From assembly GCA_002841495.1 (NCBI GenBank), contig PGZV01000005.1:223212-287211 (forward strand): DNA of 64,000 nt. Direction: 5' to 3'. The DNA is from Firmicutes bacterium HGW-Firmicutes-2. GTDB taxonomy: Bacteria > Bacillota > Clostridia > Lachnospirales > Vallitaleaceae. The first letter of the stretch is position 1; every line of letters begins with the position of its first letter. A model generated the notes under the pieces. It did no database searches. It was not told where the DNA came from and saw only the letters and a list, made by a program, of their open reading frames with translations. Below are positions 45,097 through 54,862 of this stretch, one piece after another. The position numbers and the translations under genes were made by a program.

Positions 45097-46755
45097 ATGA
45101 GAAGTGATCAAGTAAAAGGTGGCATTGAACGTGCACCACACAGATCCCTGTTTAAGGCTATGGGTTATACGAATGAAGAAATAAGCAGACCTTTAATCGG
45201 TATCGTTAACTCACAAAACGACATCGTACCGGGTCATATACATTTAGATACAATTGCAGATGCAGCAAAAACCGGTGTATTGATATCCGGTGGAACACCT
45301 TTGGAATTTTCCACCATCGCTGTTTGTGATGGTATTGCCATGGGTCACGGTGGCATGCATTATTCTTTGTCTTCAAGAGAATTGATTGCAGATACTATTG
45401 AAACCATGGCTATGGCTCACGGTTTAGATGCATTGGTATTCATACCAAATTGTGATAAAGTTGTTCCGGCTATGTTGATGGCAGCAGCTAGGATCAATGT
45501 ACCGGCTGTATTTGTAAGTGGCGGACCCATGTTGTCCGTTGAAAAAGATGGTAAATACATCGACCTGAACTCCGTATTTGAAGCAGTCGGTTCTTATAAA
45601 GCAGGTACAATGACGGAAGAAGAAGTCTATGCTTGTGAAGATTCTGCTTGCCCTACTTGTGGGTCTTGTTCTGGTATGTTCACAGCTAACAGTATGAATT
45701 GTTTAACAGAAGCCATAGGAATGGGCCTTCCCGGAAACGGAACTGTACCTGCGGTATATGCAGAACGTATAAGGTTGGCCAAACAAGCGGGCATACAAGT
45801 TATGGAAATGTTAGAAAAGAATATTAAGCCAAGGGATATTATGTCACCAAAAGCTTTTGAAAATGCTTTAACCGTAGATATGGCTCTTGGATGCAGTACC
45901 AACACGATGCTTCATTTGCCGGCAATTGCACATGAGGCAGGTGTAGAGCTTAGCCTTGAGATGGCCAATGTTATCAGTGCAAAAACACCAAATTTGTGTA
46001 AATTGGCACCGGCAGGTCCCCATCATATACAAGACTTATACAACGCCGGAGGTATTCAGGCAGTCATTAAGGAACTGGACAGTATTGGCCTTATTCATAC
46101 AGATTTGCCAACAGTTAATGGCCGTACAGTCGAAGAAAATATCATGCGGGTGGTCAACCGTGATCCTAAGGTTATACGTCCTGCTAATGATCCATATAGT
46201 CCCACAGGTGGTATTGCCGTTTTAAAGGGCAACTTAGCACCGGATGGTTGTGTGGTCAAAAAATCAGCGGTATCACCTGAGATGTTGGTTCATAGTGGAC
46301 CGGCAAGAGTTTTTGATTCAGAGGATGATGCCATAGCAGCCATCTATGCAGGTGATATTGTAGCCGGCGATGTGGTGGTGATACGTTATGAAGGTCCAAA
46401 AGGTGGCCCTGGTATGAGGGAAATGCTAGCACCAACATCCGCACTTGCGGGTATGCAATTGGATAAAAAAGTAGCTTTGATGACAGACGGCCGATTTAGC
46501 GGTGCAACAAAAGGTGCAGCGATTGGTCATATTTCACCTGAGGCAGCAGAAGGTGGTAACATAGGTCTGGTCAAAGAAGGTGACTTAATTAAGATAGATA
46601 TACCGGCTGGAACGATAGAATTAGATGTAACCGATCAGGAATTAGAAGAACGCAGAAAAACATTTGTACCAAAGGCGCCCAAGATTACAACAGGTTACGT
46701 GGCAAGATATGCAAGACTTGTCACTTCAGCAAGTACGGGTGCGATTTTAAAATAG
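45097..46755 (+). CDS. ilvD: Dihydroxy-acid dehydratase
   Basis: A 552-residue Fe-S enzyme that dehydrates dihydroxyisovalerate and dihydroxymethylvalerate. Cluster and Mg2+ residues are seen in [13 protein letters not shown] and [17 protein letters not shown] (near 190-206), and the C-terminal motif [10 protein letters not shown] follows. The start at 45097 ([16 protein letters not shown]) follows GGTGGAAAA. It is 125 bp after leuB, a gap containing a weak AAGACTAT/ATAGTCTT hairpin, and 10 bp before ilvB. Confidence 0.95.
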   Translation: MRSDQVKGGIERAPHRSLFKAMGYTNEEISRPLIGIVNSQNDIVPGHIHLDTIADAAKTGVLISGGTPLEFSTIAVCDGIAMGHGGMHYSLSSRELIADTIETMAMAHGLDALVFIPNCDKVVPAMLMAAARINVPAVFVSGGPMLSVEKDGKYIDLNSVFEAVGSYKAGTMTEEEVYACEDSACPTCGSCSGMFTANSMNCLTEAIGMGLPGNGTVPAVYAERIRLAKQAGIQVMEMLEKNIKPRDIMSPKAFENALTVDMALGCSTNTMLHLPAIAHEAGVELSLEMANVISAKTPNLCKLAPAGPHHIQDLYNAGGIQAVIKELDSIGLIHTDLPTVNGRTVEENIMRVVNRDPKVIRPANDPYSPTGGIAVLKGNLAPDGCVVKKSAVSPEMLVHSGPARVFDSEDDAIAAIYAGDIVAGDVVVIRYEGPKGGPGMREMLAPTSALAGMQLDKKVALMTDGRFSGATKGAAIGHISPEAAEGGNIGLVKEGDLIKIDIPAGTIELDVTDQELEERRKTFVPKAPKITTGYVARYARLVTSASTGAILK

Positions 46756-46765
46756 GAGGTATACT

Positions 46766-48421
46766 ATGGAATTAACAGGCTCACAAATCTTGATGGAATG
46801 TTTAAAAGAGCAAGGTGTAGATACAGTGTTCGGTTTCCCAGGCGGAGCTGTATTATATATTTATGACGAGCTTTTTAGACAAAAAGATAATTTTACACAT
46901 ATACTAACATCCCATGAACAGGGTGCATCCCATGCAGCAGATGCGTATTCAAGAAGTACAGGAAGAACAGGTGTCTGCATAGCAACATCCGGTCCGGGTG
47001 CAACCAATCTGGTAACAGGTATAGCCACAGCCTATATGGATTCAGTCCCTATGGTGGCAATTACAGGCAATGTACCGGTGAGTCTTCTTGGAAAAGATTC
47101 ATTTCAGGAAATTGATGTGACGGGTGTAACAGCACCGATTACAAAGCATAATTATATTGTAAGAGATGTGAATGATCTTGCAGATGTTATACGAGAAGCC
47201 TTTTATATTGCAAACGAAGGGCGTCCAGGACCCGTTTTGGTAGATATTCCAAAAGATGTTTCAATAAACAAAGCACCTTATGAATATAAGGTACCTAGAC
47301 CGATTATTAGAGAAACAAAAAGCTTTACACAAGAGGATTTAGAAAAAGTTGTTAAAATGATTGAAGAATCCGAAAAACCATATATCTTCGCAGGTGGTGG
47401 TGTCACAATCTCCGATGCAAAAGAAGAAGCGGTTCATTTTGCAGAGTTGGTACAAGCACCGGTAACCTGTAGTTTAATGGGTATGGGCGGCTTTCCGGGC
47501 CAACATGAGCTCTACACAGGCATGATTGGTATGCATGGTACAAAAGCATCCAATATTGGTGTTCAAAGTTGCGACCTCTTAATAGCCATCGGTGCTAGAT
47601 TCAGTGATCGTGTCACAGGTAATACTGCTAAGTTTGCAACAAATGCTAAAATCATCCATATTGACATCGATCCGGCAGAAATTAATAAAAATGTAACTGT
47701 GGATCATTTTGTTATTGGTGATGTTAAAGAAGTACTGATGCAGCTTAATACGATGTTGCACAAACAGCATCATGAACCTTGGCTTGAAGAAATCAAGACA
47801 ATCAGTAAGAACTTTCCATTGGTATACCCAGAAGGATTAACCGGTCAATATGCCATAGAAAAGCTTTATGAAATAACAAAAGGCGATGCCATTATCACAA
47901 CGGAAGTTGGCCAGCATCAGATGTGGGCAGCTCAGTATTACAAGTTTAAAGATCCGAAGATGTTTATCACTTCCGGAGGTCTTGGTACCATGGGATATGG
48001 TACAGGTGCTGCACTTGGTGCTCAAGCAGGTAATCCGGGTAAGTTGGTTGTTAATATTGCCGGTGACGGTAGTTTTAGAATGAATTTGAATGAGATGATA
48101 ACAGCGGTCAGGTACAATCTTCCAATCAAAGTCATGGTCATCAACAACTGTGTTTTAGGCATGGTACGTCAATGGCAAACTATTTTTTACGACAATCGCT
48201 ATTCGTTTACCCATCTGACAGACATTAATTATGACAGCTTGGCAGATGCTTTTGGATGTAAGGCTGTTAACATAACCACAAAAGAAGATGTTGAACCATT
48301 ACTTAAGAAAGCTCTTGAGATGGAAGGACCGGTCATCATCAATGTGGTTATCCACATGGATGAAATGGTATACCCAATGGTAGCCCCCGGCGCCCCCATC
48401 GACGATCTGATAACTGAATAA
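46766..48421 (+). CDS. ilvB: Acetolactate synthase large (catalytic) subunit
   Basis: A 551-residue ThDP enzyme that joins two pyruvates, or pyruvate and 2-oxobutyrate. The catalytic Glu is in TSHEQGASHAADAYSR (near 51). The ThDP/Mg2+ motif GDGSFRMNLNEMITAVRYNLP is near 433-453 (GDGSF start). AGGAGGTATACT precedes the ATG. It ends the operon whose first gene is its regulatory subunit ilvN, six genes apart. The terminator follows 32 bp later. Confidence 0.95.
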   Translation: MELTGSQILMECLKEQGVDTVFGFPGGAVLYIYDELFRQKDNFTHILTSHEQGASHAADAYSRSTGRTGVCIATSGPGATNLVTGIATAYMDSVPMVAITGNVPVSLLGKDSFQEIDVTGVTAPITKHNYIVRDVNDLADVIREAFYIANEGRPGPVLVDIPKDVSINKAPYEYKVPRPIIRETKSFTQEDLEKVVKMIEESEKPYIFAGGGVTISDAKEEAVHFAELVQAPVTCSLMGMGGFPGQHELYTGMIGMHGTKASNIGVQSCDLLIAIGARFSDRVTGNTAKFATNAKIIHIDIDPAEINKNVTVDHFVIGDVKEVLMQLNTMLHKQHHEPWLEEIKTISKNFPLVYPEGLTGQYAIEKLYEITKGDAIITTEVGQHQMWAAQYYKFKDPKMFITSGGLGTMGYGTGAALGAQAGNPGKLVVNIAGDGSFRMNLNEMITAVRYNLPIKVMVINNCVLGMVRQWQTIFYDNRYSFTHLTDINYDSLADAFGCKAVNITTKEDVEPLLKKALEMEGPVIINVVIHMDEMVYPMVAPGAPIDDLITE

Positions 48422-48453
48422 GATTATATTCATAAAAATTATTATCGAACAAG

Positions 48454-48488
48454 TCTCTTAGTGAATGCTGCTAAGAGATTTTTTTTTA
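48454..48488 (+). terminator. Terminator of the ilv operon
   Basis: TCTCTTAG pairs with CTAAGAGA around tgaatgctg, followed by nine T residues. Confidence 0.9.
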
Positions 48489-48612
48489 ATATAGTTAATG
48501 GATGTTGAAAAATTATAATGGAGTAATAGATGCTCTAGTGCTATAATATAAGCGCTGTAGAAAATGATTAAATAAATTATTATAATAAATAGAAGATTGG
48601 TTTGGTAAGAAC

Positions 48613-49785
48613 ATGCTTTTTAAGGAATTAGGTATTATACCTCCATTGTTGCAAGCGATAGAAGAACAAACGTACAAGAAACCTACACCTATTCAAATAG
48701 GGGCTATTTTGCCACTACTTGAGGGTCGGGATTTTTTGGGTTGTGCCAGAACAGGTACCGGAAAAACAGCAGCATTTGCGATTCCCATATTACAGAATTT
48801 ATCAAAAAAGGAACACAATCTGGAAGCGTTTAATCGGATACAGGCTTTAGTCTTGGCACCCACGAGGGAGCTTGCCATACAAATCGGTGAGAGCTTTACA
48901 ACTTACGGAAAATACCTTGAAATACATACAGGCGTTATCTATGGTGGAATCACACCAAAACGACATATAAAAGTGCTTAAGAGAGAGCCACATATCCTAG
49001 TTGCAACACCCGGTCGACTCCTGGATTTGTTTGAACAAGGTTACGTGGACTTAAGCCATGTTGAAATGTTTGTTCTCGACGAAGCGGATCGGATGCTTGA
49101 CTTGGGTATGGTTAAAGACGTGAAATTAATTCTATCCAAATTACCAAAAAAACGACAGAATATGTTGTTTTCTGCAACCATGCCAGATGAAGTTATGAAG
49201 CTCGTTCATACCATATTAAAAAATCCTATAAGTATTAAAGTTAAGAGTAAACCACAGAAAACACCTAAAATCAAACAGGTTCTATATTATGTGGATGAAC
49301 CGGATAAAACGTCCTTATTGTTGCATTTACTTAAAGAAGCATCATTTGAGTCTGTGTTGGTTTTTGTACGAACTAAAAAGAAAGCAGATAAGATCAGTAA
49401 AGCAATAAATCAGCAAAATATAAGGTCAAAAGCGATACATGGGGATAAGAATCAATCCGAACGGTTAAAAGCATTGGAGCTTTTTAAGAATAGGGAAGTT
49501 AGGGTTCTTGTTGCCACGGATGTGGCGGCACGAGGCATCGATATAGACGGGTTAACCCACGTCATCAATATGGACATTCCAAGTGTGGCGGAAAACTATA
49601 TCCATAGAATCGGTCGAACTGGGAGAGCCGGACTATCCGGTACGGCCATTTCATTTTGTAGCAATCAGGAAATCCTCTACCTTAAAGCAATCGAAAAACT
49701 ACAGCACCAAAGTATAGTCGTTGAAAAAAACAACCCATACCCATTGATGCATCTCATTATAAAAGAAAATAGAAAAAGCCATTGA
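48613..49785 (+). CDS. DEAD-box RNA helicase (RhlE/CshA-like)
   Basis: A 390-residue ATP-dependent RNA helicase containing only the two RecA-like domains. Motifs are in order: Q motif (PTPIQIG), I (ARTGTGKTAAF), Ia (APTRELA), II (DEADRMLDLGM), III (SATMP), V (ATDVAARGIDI) and VI (HRIGRTGRAG). There is no long C-terminal extension, unlike CshA or DbpA. It probably remodels rRNA or mRNA, for instance in the cold or during ribosome assembly. Monocistronic, before the S1-like gene. Confidence 0.9.
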   Translation: MLFKELGIIPPLLQAIEEQTYKKPTPIQIGAILPLLEGRDFLGCARTGTGKTAAFAIPILQNLSKKEHNLEAFNRIQALVLAPTRELAIQIGESFTTYGKYLEIHTGVIYGGITPKRHIKVLKREPHILVATPGRLLDLFEQGYVDLSHVEMFVLDEADRMLDLGMVKDVKLILSKLPKKRQNMLFSATMPDEVMKLVHTILKNPISIKVKSKPQKTPKIKQVLYYVDEPDKTSLLLHLLKEASFESVLVFVRTKKKADKISKAINQQNIRSKAIHGDKNQSERLKALELFKNREVRVLVATDVAARGIDIDGLTHVINMDIPSVAENYIHRIGRTGRAGLSGTAISFCSNQEILYLKAIEKLQHQSIVVEKNNPYPLMHLIIKENRKSH

Positions 49786-49938
49786 TATATTGTATATGAA
49801 TTTAGTGAAACTTAGTTTTGACCCTATAACCATAAATGCGTTTATTAAGTCATTGATTTTCCGATTTTGATTCCAAGGGTTTTCAAATCCTTGATAATAG
49901 GGTATTATATAGAGTAGTGTAGGTGTTTTGTTTAAGAT

Positions 49939-51300
49939 ATGAATAAAGAGCAACCGGAGATTCAGGTTGACTCAGAAACAAAAGAAAAATTAGAGACACC
50001 AATTGAAGTCAATGAAGCACCCGCATTAGCAGAAGAAGTCAAAGAAGAAGTAGTAGAAACAAAAGAAGTAGTAGTAGAAGCAAAAGAAGAAGTTGTTGCA
50101 ACAGATGTAGTAGAAGAGACAGCGGAAACAGTCCAAGTGCCGACTGAAAGCATGGATGATTATGCCAAAGAAATTGATGCATCCATGAAACGTGTCGTAA
50201 CAGGTGATATTGTAGACTGTGTCATCATCAGCGTTAATGAGGATGAGATCATAGTCAATTTAGACTATGTAGCTGACGGTCTCATTGGTAGAGAAGACCT
50301 GCACCTTAAACCGGCTCAACCGATAGCTGAAGCGTATCAGGTAGGTGACGAACTTAAGGCGGAAGTGTTAAGTACCAATGATGGTGAAGGCAATGTAAGA
50401 CTTTCACTAAAAAAAGCGGATCAAATTATCGTGTGGGATCGTTTAGAAGCGCATTTTACAGATAAAACCAGTTTCATGACTACGATTACAGAAGTGGTTA
50501 AAGGTGGGGTTTTATCAGATATTAAAGGTGTGAGAGCTTTTATGCCTGCTTCGATGATTTCTGTAGCTTATGTTGCGGATCTAAGTGAATTTGTAGGTCA
50601 AGAATTAGAAGTACATGTGGTTGATTTTGATAGAGCAGATCGTAAAGTCATTATTTCTCATAAAGTGATTGATCAAAAAGAACGTGAAGTTGCAAAAGAA
50701 AACTTCTTTGAGAATCTAAAAAAAGACCAAGAATTTTCCGGAACCGTTAAGAAATTAATGAATTTTGGTGCGTTTATTGACTTAGGTGGCGTGGATGGCT
50801 TATTACATATTAATGAGATGAGCTGGAAGCGTATTAAGCATCCTTCAGAAGTGATGAAAGAGGGGGATGTCGTTGAGGTTTATATTAACGAAGTGGATAC
50901 AAAGAGTCGCAAGATATCTCTAGGACTAAAAAACATTGACAATAACCCTTGGGATAATATATTTGATCATTATGGCATTGGAAAAGTCTATGAAGCAGAA
51001 GTGGTCAGATTAATGAATTTCGGTGCTTTTGTCAAATTAAACGACGGCATTGAAGGATTGGTACATATCTCTGAAATCAGTGAAGATCGTATCAATCAGC
51101 CACAAGATGTACTAACAGTTGGTGACAAAGTTAAGGTCAAAGTACTGAACATTGACAGTGACAAACAAAAGATTGCCCTTAGTATCAAAGAAGCAAAAAA
51201 TGAACAAGCAGCAGTTGACTTGAAAGCATATTCAGACGATCAGGAAGCTACTACAAGTCTTGAAAGTGTATTTGCAAAATTCAAGGATAAATTCAAATAA
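49939..51300 (+). CDS. rpsA: Ribosomal protein S1-like RNA-binding protein, four S1 domains
   Basis: A 453-residue protein. Four S1 OB-fold domains span about residues 85-160, 170-250, 265-340 and 350-425; the last two have the usual LMNFGAF(I/V)xL...GLxHI core. A low-complexity acidic head (residues 1-75, rich in Glu, Val and Lys) precedes them. Firmicute S1-like proteins of this size bind mRNA and may act on the 30S subunit, but full six-domain S1 function is not assured. A bidirectional terminator follows. Confidence 0.88.
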   Translation: MNKEQPEIQVDSETKEKLETPIEVNEAPALAEEVKEEVVETKEVVVEAKEEVVATDVVEETAETVQVPTESMDDYAKEIDASMKRVVTGDIVDCVIISVNEDEIIVNLDYVADGLIGREDLHLKPAQPIAEAYQVGDELKAEVLSTNDGEGNVRLSLKKADQIIVWDRLEAHFTDKTSFMTTITEVVKGGVLSDIKGVRAFMPASMISVAYVADLSEFVGQELEVHVVDFDRADRKVIISHKVIDQKEREVAKENFFENLKKDQEFSGTVKKLMNFGAFIDLGGVDGLLHINEMSWKRIKHPSEVMKEGDVVEVYINEVDTKSRKISLGLKNIDNNPWDNIFDHYGIGKVYEAEVVRLMNFGAFVKLNDGIEGLVHISEISEDRINQPQDVLTVGDKVKVKVLNIDSDKQKIALSIKEAKNEQAAVDLKAYSDDQEATTSLESVFAKFKDKFK

Positions 51301-51340
51301 AGGTTGAAAAATTTTCAACCAATAATAAAACAATCATAAT

Positions 51341-51380
51341 TATAAAAGCCATCAAGGCTAGAAATCTTGATGGCTTTTAT
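51341..51380. terminator. Bidirectional terminator after the S1 gene
   Basis: ATAAAAGCCATCAAG pairs with CTTGATGGCTTTTAT around gctagaaat. It serves the S1 gene and the convergent DUF2161 gene. Confidence 0.85.
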
Positions 51381-51417
51381 AATACGGTTGAACGTACACC
51401 TGTGAACCTGCTCATCC

Positions 51418-52125
51418 CTAATCATCAGAGGTTTGAGATAACATACTATCAATTAGTAAACTATGTTCTAAAAGTGCCTTTTCCCCGTAAGGACTGATAC
51501 AATAGACAGCGCGTTCAACTTTATCATACCAACCATGATGGTTACTATATAGTATGGTAGTGGACTTCTTGACGCCGGACATGTGGCGAATATCTTTGGT
51601 ACTGTGAGGCTGACCATCTTCCAGTGTTTTTAAGATTCTTAAAGAGGCTTCTTTATAGGCAGTGATAATCTTGCCTCGACTACCACCGATATTGTAATCC
51701 ATATGCCTCGCTTCAATTTCTTTGAATAGTGTTTCTCTTTTCTTTTTATAGCGTTGCTGACTGCGCTTGATATCCAGTAGCGACGGTTCAAAAACCACAA
51801 TAACTTTATTGGGCTTAAGAAAAGTGTCAACATAGATGAGGCCAAGTCCCAGACGTTTAACAAGATAAAGCTTATCTTTATAGGATTTGCCTCTTTGCAT
51901 ACGTCCCGTTGGCTTTGGAACAGCCAAAAAAACATCATCTGTTAACCTTTGTCTTTTGGAACCTTGAAGTATAAGTTCTAGATTGAGGGATGTTTTTAAC
52001 TCAATAGCCACAATGTTGTCGCCGGATTTGGCGACGACATCAATATCCTTCACTTCGCCAAAAACGTCATAGGACTGAGATTGGAAAAAAGCTTTTATTG
52101 GCAGATACAGGTCTTTTTCTTCCAT
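51418..52125 (-). CDS. DUF2161 family protein with PD-(D/E)XK-like nuclease fold
   Basis: A 235-residue protein. Residues about 20-45 (VFGEVKDIDVVAKSGDNIVAIELKTS, core DIDVV...IELK) match the D-(x)n-ExK active site of the PD-(D/E)XK phosphodiesterase superfamily. The middle is basic and helical, and the C-terminal 60 residues look like a winged-helix DNA-binding part (HSTKDIRHMSGVKKSTTILY). Function unknown; DNA repair or restriction-like roles are possible but unproven. Single gene with no nearby methylase. Confidence 0.75.
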   Translation of the reverse strand: MEEKDLYLPIKAFFQSQSYDVFGEVKDIDVVAKSGDNIVAIELKTSLNLELILQGSKRQRLTDDVFLAVPKPTGRMQRGKSYKDKLYLVKRLGLGLIYVDTFLKPNKVIVVFEPSLLDIKRSQQRYKKKRETLFKEIEARHMDYNIGGSRGKIITAYKEASLRILKTLEDGQPHSTKDIRHMSGVKKSTTILYSNHHGWYDKVERAVYCISPYGEKALLEHSLLIDSMLSQTSDD

Positions 52126-52257
52126 AAAGTTACTCCGTTCAAGATATTAAAGCCTAATTGTTACTTGGAAGCGGGTAGGCATTTCATCTAGATTATATCA
52201 TAATTGTATGCTAATATATACCTTGATACACGACGTATATTACAAAGGCGGTAGAAA

Positions 52258-53685
52258 ATGAAGACGATAGATACATTAAAAAAATCTTTAAAAAATCATA
52301 GCAACCTTGAAGATACATTAAGAACGGTTGTCATGGAAGGGCAGTACCATTATTTAGAATTCTTAACGACCAATCTGATCTTAGAATACCTAACATTTAT
52401 TGAAGTTATTGGGGAAGAAGATACGAAGGAATTAATAGAGAAGGACTTACAGCTGAAAGAAATTATAAACAGCATACAAGAAACCATGTCAGAACCTGAT
52501 AGATGGTTGAATGCATCTATGGATAAAAAAGAAGATGTATGGATGAGATTAAATATGTTCAGAGATAGTTTATCGGATCAAGTGGCTGTATTAGCCGGTT
52601 ACGATGATCAGATTAAGCAATATGCCTATATTCTAAGAAGAAAATTCTCGAACCCTGAAGTGGAAGTTGCAGAAAAAGACATTTCAGTCGATCATGCAGT
52701 TATGGAAATAATGGCCTACTTATTTGAGTATGAAGATAATATGACCATCAACAACCGTATTAAGTCCGTATATGGAGAATTGCCTGTTCGTATGAGTAAA
52801 ATCAAGTTTTATGAATGGATAGAACAGGCTTTGTTGGGTCTGAAAGGTATTCATAAGAAGGACTTAGACAATTACTTAACCTATATGGAAGAAACCTATG
52901 CACCTGAGTCCATTAAGGGGTATGGTACGGTAATGGCATCCGTCTATGAGGATATAAAAGTTTTTGAAGATCTTTTTGAAGATCATATTGAAGAATCAGA
53001 AGTGTCATGTTTATATGAAGGGATGGAGGGCATTAGAAGATTACTTGAATCTTGTGTAAGTCTTTATACATATACGACAACAGTGATTAATAATATGATG
53101 GGGATGCTGAATTGTTTAAGTCAGGAAAGCTATGAAGAAAAGAAGGCGTTACTTAATAGATTCATGGAAACCATTAAGTATATACATAGCAGACGTCATG
53201 AAGAACATATCGTTGATGCTTTTTTAGTGAATCAGCTGGATACTCTAAGTGCTGATTTTGAAGATAAGCGTATGGATAATAGCAGATGGGATGGCCTGCT
53301 AAATGAAATCAAACAAAGCTATCCCAATGAAATCATTGAACTTAAGTTGGCAGAGGCATTAGATAATCTTTCGACTGTATATACGCTCATGTCATCAAGT
53401 TACTTTGCACCCCTAAAAAGTACATTAGAAGACCTAAGAATTGTTGATGCCCCGATGTTGATGAGTCATGTAGAATTATTTATTAAACGAATAGATACTA
53501 TAAGCCAGAAAGATAGTAGATGGCAAAAACGTGCGCGAATTGCCAATCTCCTTAGTGTGCTGAACGTATTTCATAAAAGCCCGGAAGAAATAGAAACCTA
53601 TCTTCGGGATGTATTTGAAGGTTGTAGAGATCAGAAAGAGAAAATGGGATCCATAACGGCTATTAGGAGTATGATGTTAGATTAG
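52258..53685 (+). CDS. Uncharacterised all-helical protein
   Basis: I do not recognise this 475-residue protein. It is acidic, predicted almost wholly alpha-helical, soluble, without signal peptide, membrane segment or Cys cluster. Regular short helices (for example LEDTLRTVVMEGQYHYLEFL and HVELFIKRIDTISQKDSRW) suggest a repeat-like or coiled scaffold. AAAGGCGGTAGAAA precedes the ATG at 52258. The next gene starts 129 bp later on the same strand. Codon use looks like that of its neighbours, so there is no sign of recent transfer. Confidence 0.6.
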   Translation: MKTIDTLKKSLKNHSNLEDTLRTVVMEGQYHYLEFLTTNLILEYLTFIEVIGEEDTKELIEKDLQLKEIINSIQETMSEPDRWLNASMDKKEDVWMRLNMFRDSLSDQVAVLAGYDDQIKQYAYILRRKFSNPEVEVAEKDISVDHAVMEIMAYLFEYEDNMTINNRIKSVYGELPVRMSKIKFYEWIEQALLGLKGIHKKDLDNYLTYMEETYAPESIKGYGTVMASVYEDIKVFEDLFEDHIEESEVSCLYEGMEGIRRLLESCVSLYTYTTTVINNMMGMLNCLSQESYEEKKALLNRFMETIKYIHSRRHEEHIVDAFLVNQLDTLSADFEDKRMDNSRWDGLLNEIKQSYPNEIIELKLAEALDNLSTVYTLMSSSYFAPLKSTLEDLRIVDAPMLMSHVELFIKRIDTISQKDSRWQKRARIANLLSVLNVFHKSPEEIETYLRDVFEGCRDQKEKMGSITAIRSMMLD

Positions 53686-53814
53686 GATGTAGATTAAGGC
53701 TTCAGACTCAGGCCCTTGATGAATAGAACTTAAACAAGTTATAGGTTGTATTAAGTCAGTAATTTGATATACTAAAATAAACGAACATGAATACGTGTAA
53801 GAAGAGGTGGTAGC

Positions 53815-54147
53815 GTGACTTATATCAACGATATTTTAGAAGATGAAACATTAAGCATAAAAAAAAGACATAAAATACTGGGGAAAATGGATGCAAACAA
53901 AAGCGTTCATGGTTATGTTTTTATTATACGTATTCATCAGGATGACAATATGTTGGAGATGGTCAGTGATCGGGAAGTCGGCAGACTTAAAGAACGAAAA
54001 AAAGAGTTTGTCATAGCAGGCATTGGTAAAAACCGAGAACATGCTTTTGAACTGATTGAAGCATTCATGGGACATTTATATAATTCTTATCAGATGGTTG
54101 ACAATCATGTTATGGAAAAGGAGCTTCACATCTTATGGCCAACTTAA
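53815..54147 (+). CDS. Uncharacterised small protein
   Basis: A 110-residue soluble protein with GTG start after AGAGGTGGTAGC. The order of predicted elements is helix, strand (VHGYVFIIRIHQ), strand, helix (EHAFELIEAFMGHLYN), which is a small alpha/beta fold. No family is recognised. Its end overlaps the next gene by 13 bp, so it is probably translated together with the membrane protein. Confidence 0.6.
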   Translation: MTYINDILEDETLSIKKRHKILGKMDANKSVHGYVFIIRIHQDDNMLEMVSDREVGRLKERKKEFVIAGIGKNREHAFELIEAFMGHLYNSYQMVDNHVMEKELHILWPT

Positions 54148-54848
54148 AATATATACTCCCAACGTTACTTATATCCATTGCTATCATCGTGGTCTTGTTT
54201 ATTGGATCTTTGCAATTGGTTATTTTCAATGATGCCTTATTCAAGTGGCATTATGAAACCCATCAGGTTACAGAAACAACAAAGATGACAGTCCCTGATT
54301 TGATGGCAGTAACCGGTGAGCTTCTAGATTACATCAAGGATAAGGAAGAACATATGGTTATTGAATCAAATATAGATGGTGTGAATCAAGAGGTTTTTGG
54401 AGAACGGGAAAAAGCCCATATGATTGATGTCAAAAACCTATATTTAGGGGCAAGAAATATGCAATGGTTTTCCTTATTTCTATTAATTGCTTTTATAGGA
54501 TTTGGCGTCATAAAATCAAAAGTCATATTTTCCGAGATTTTGATGCGCATTAGATATGTCATGCCTTTCTTGTTAACAATCATGGTAGGTATTGGAATTT
54601 TGTTTGCACTCGACTTTAATAAATATTTCACTTTATTTCATGAACTGTTTTTTTCTAACGATTTATGGTTGTTAGACCCAAAAACTGATATAATGATTAA
54701 TATGGTGCCGGAGATATACTTCTATACGGTTGTCATGTTGAGTCTGATTTTATTTTTAGTTGGTATGATTATAACGGTCATAAGTGTGACGGTTATCGGA
54801 AAGCGTCTAAATTCAGATATGAGGCCGTTAGCGCATATTAAAAGATAA
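54135..54848 (+). CDS. TIGR01906/DUF1461 family integral membrane protein
   Basis: A 237-residue protein with four membrane helices (about 7-28, 112-131, 138-160, 195-220) and a large outside loop between helices 1 and 2 that contains VTGELLDYIKDKEEHM and FGEREKAHMIDVKNLY, the family hallmarks. Function unknown. It overlaps the preceding 110-residue gene and is followed 14 bp later by the DUF2953 gene, so they are likely co-transcribed. Confidence 0.8.
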   Translation: MANLKYILPTLLISIAIIVVLFIGSLQLVIFNDALFKWHYETHQVTETTKMTVPDLMAVTGELLDYIKDKEEHMVIESNIDGVNQEVFGEREKAHMIDVKNLYLGARNMQWFSLFLLIAFIGFGVIKSKVIFSEILMRIRYVMPFLLTIMVGIGILFALDFNKYFTLFHELFFSNDLWLLDPKTDIMINMVPEIYFYTVVMLSLILFLVGMIITVISVTVIGKRLNSDMRPLAHIKR

Positions 54849-54862
54849 AAGTTGGTGATGGT

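Noticed and set aside
51418-52125. DUF2161 nuclease-like protein as part of a restriction system
   Set aside because: No methyltransferase or specificity gene is nearby.
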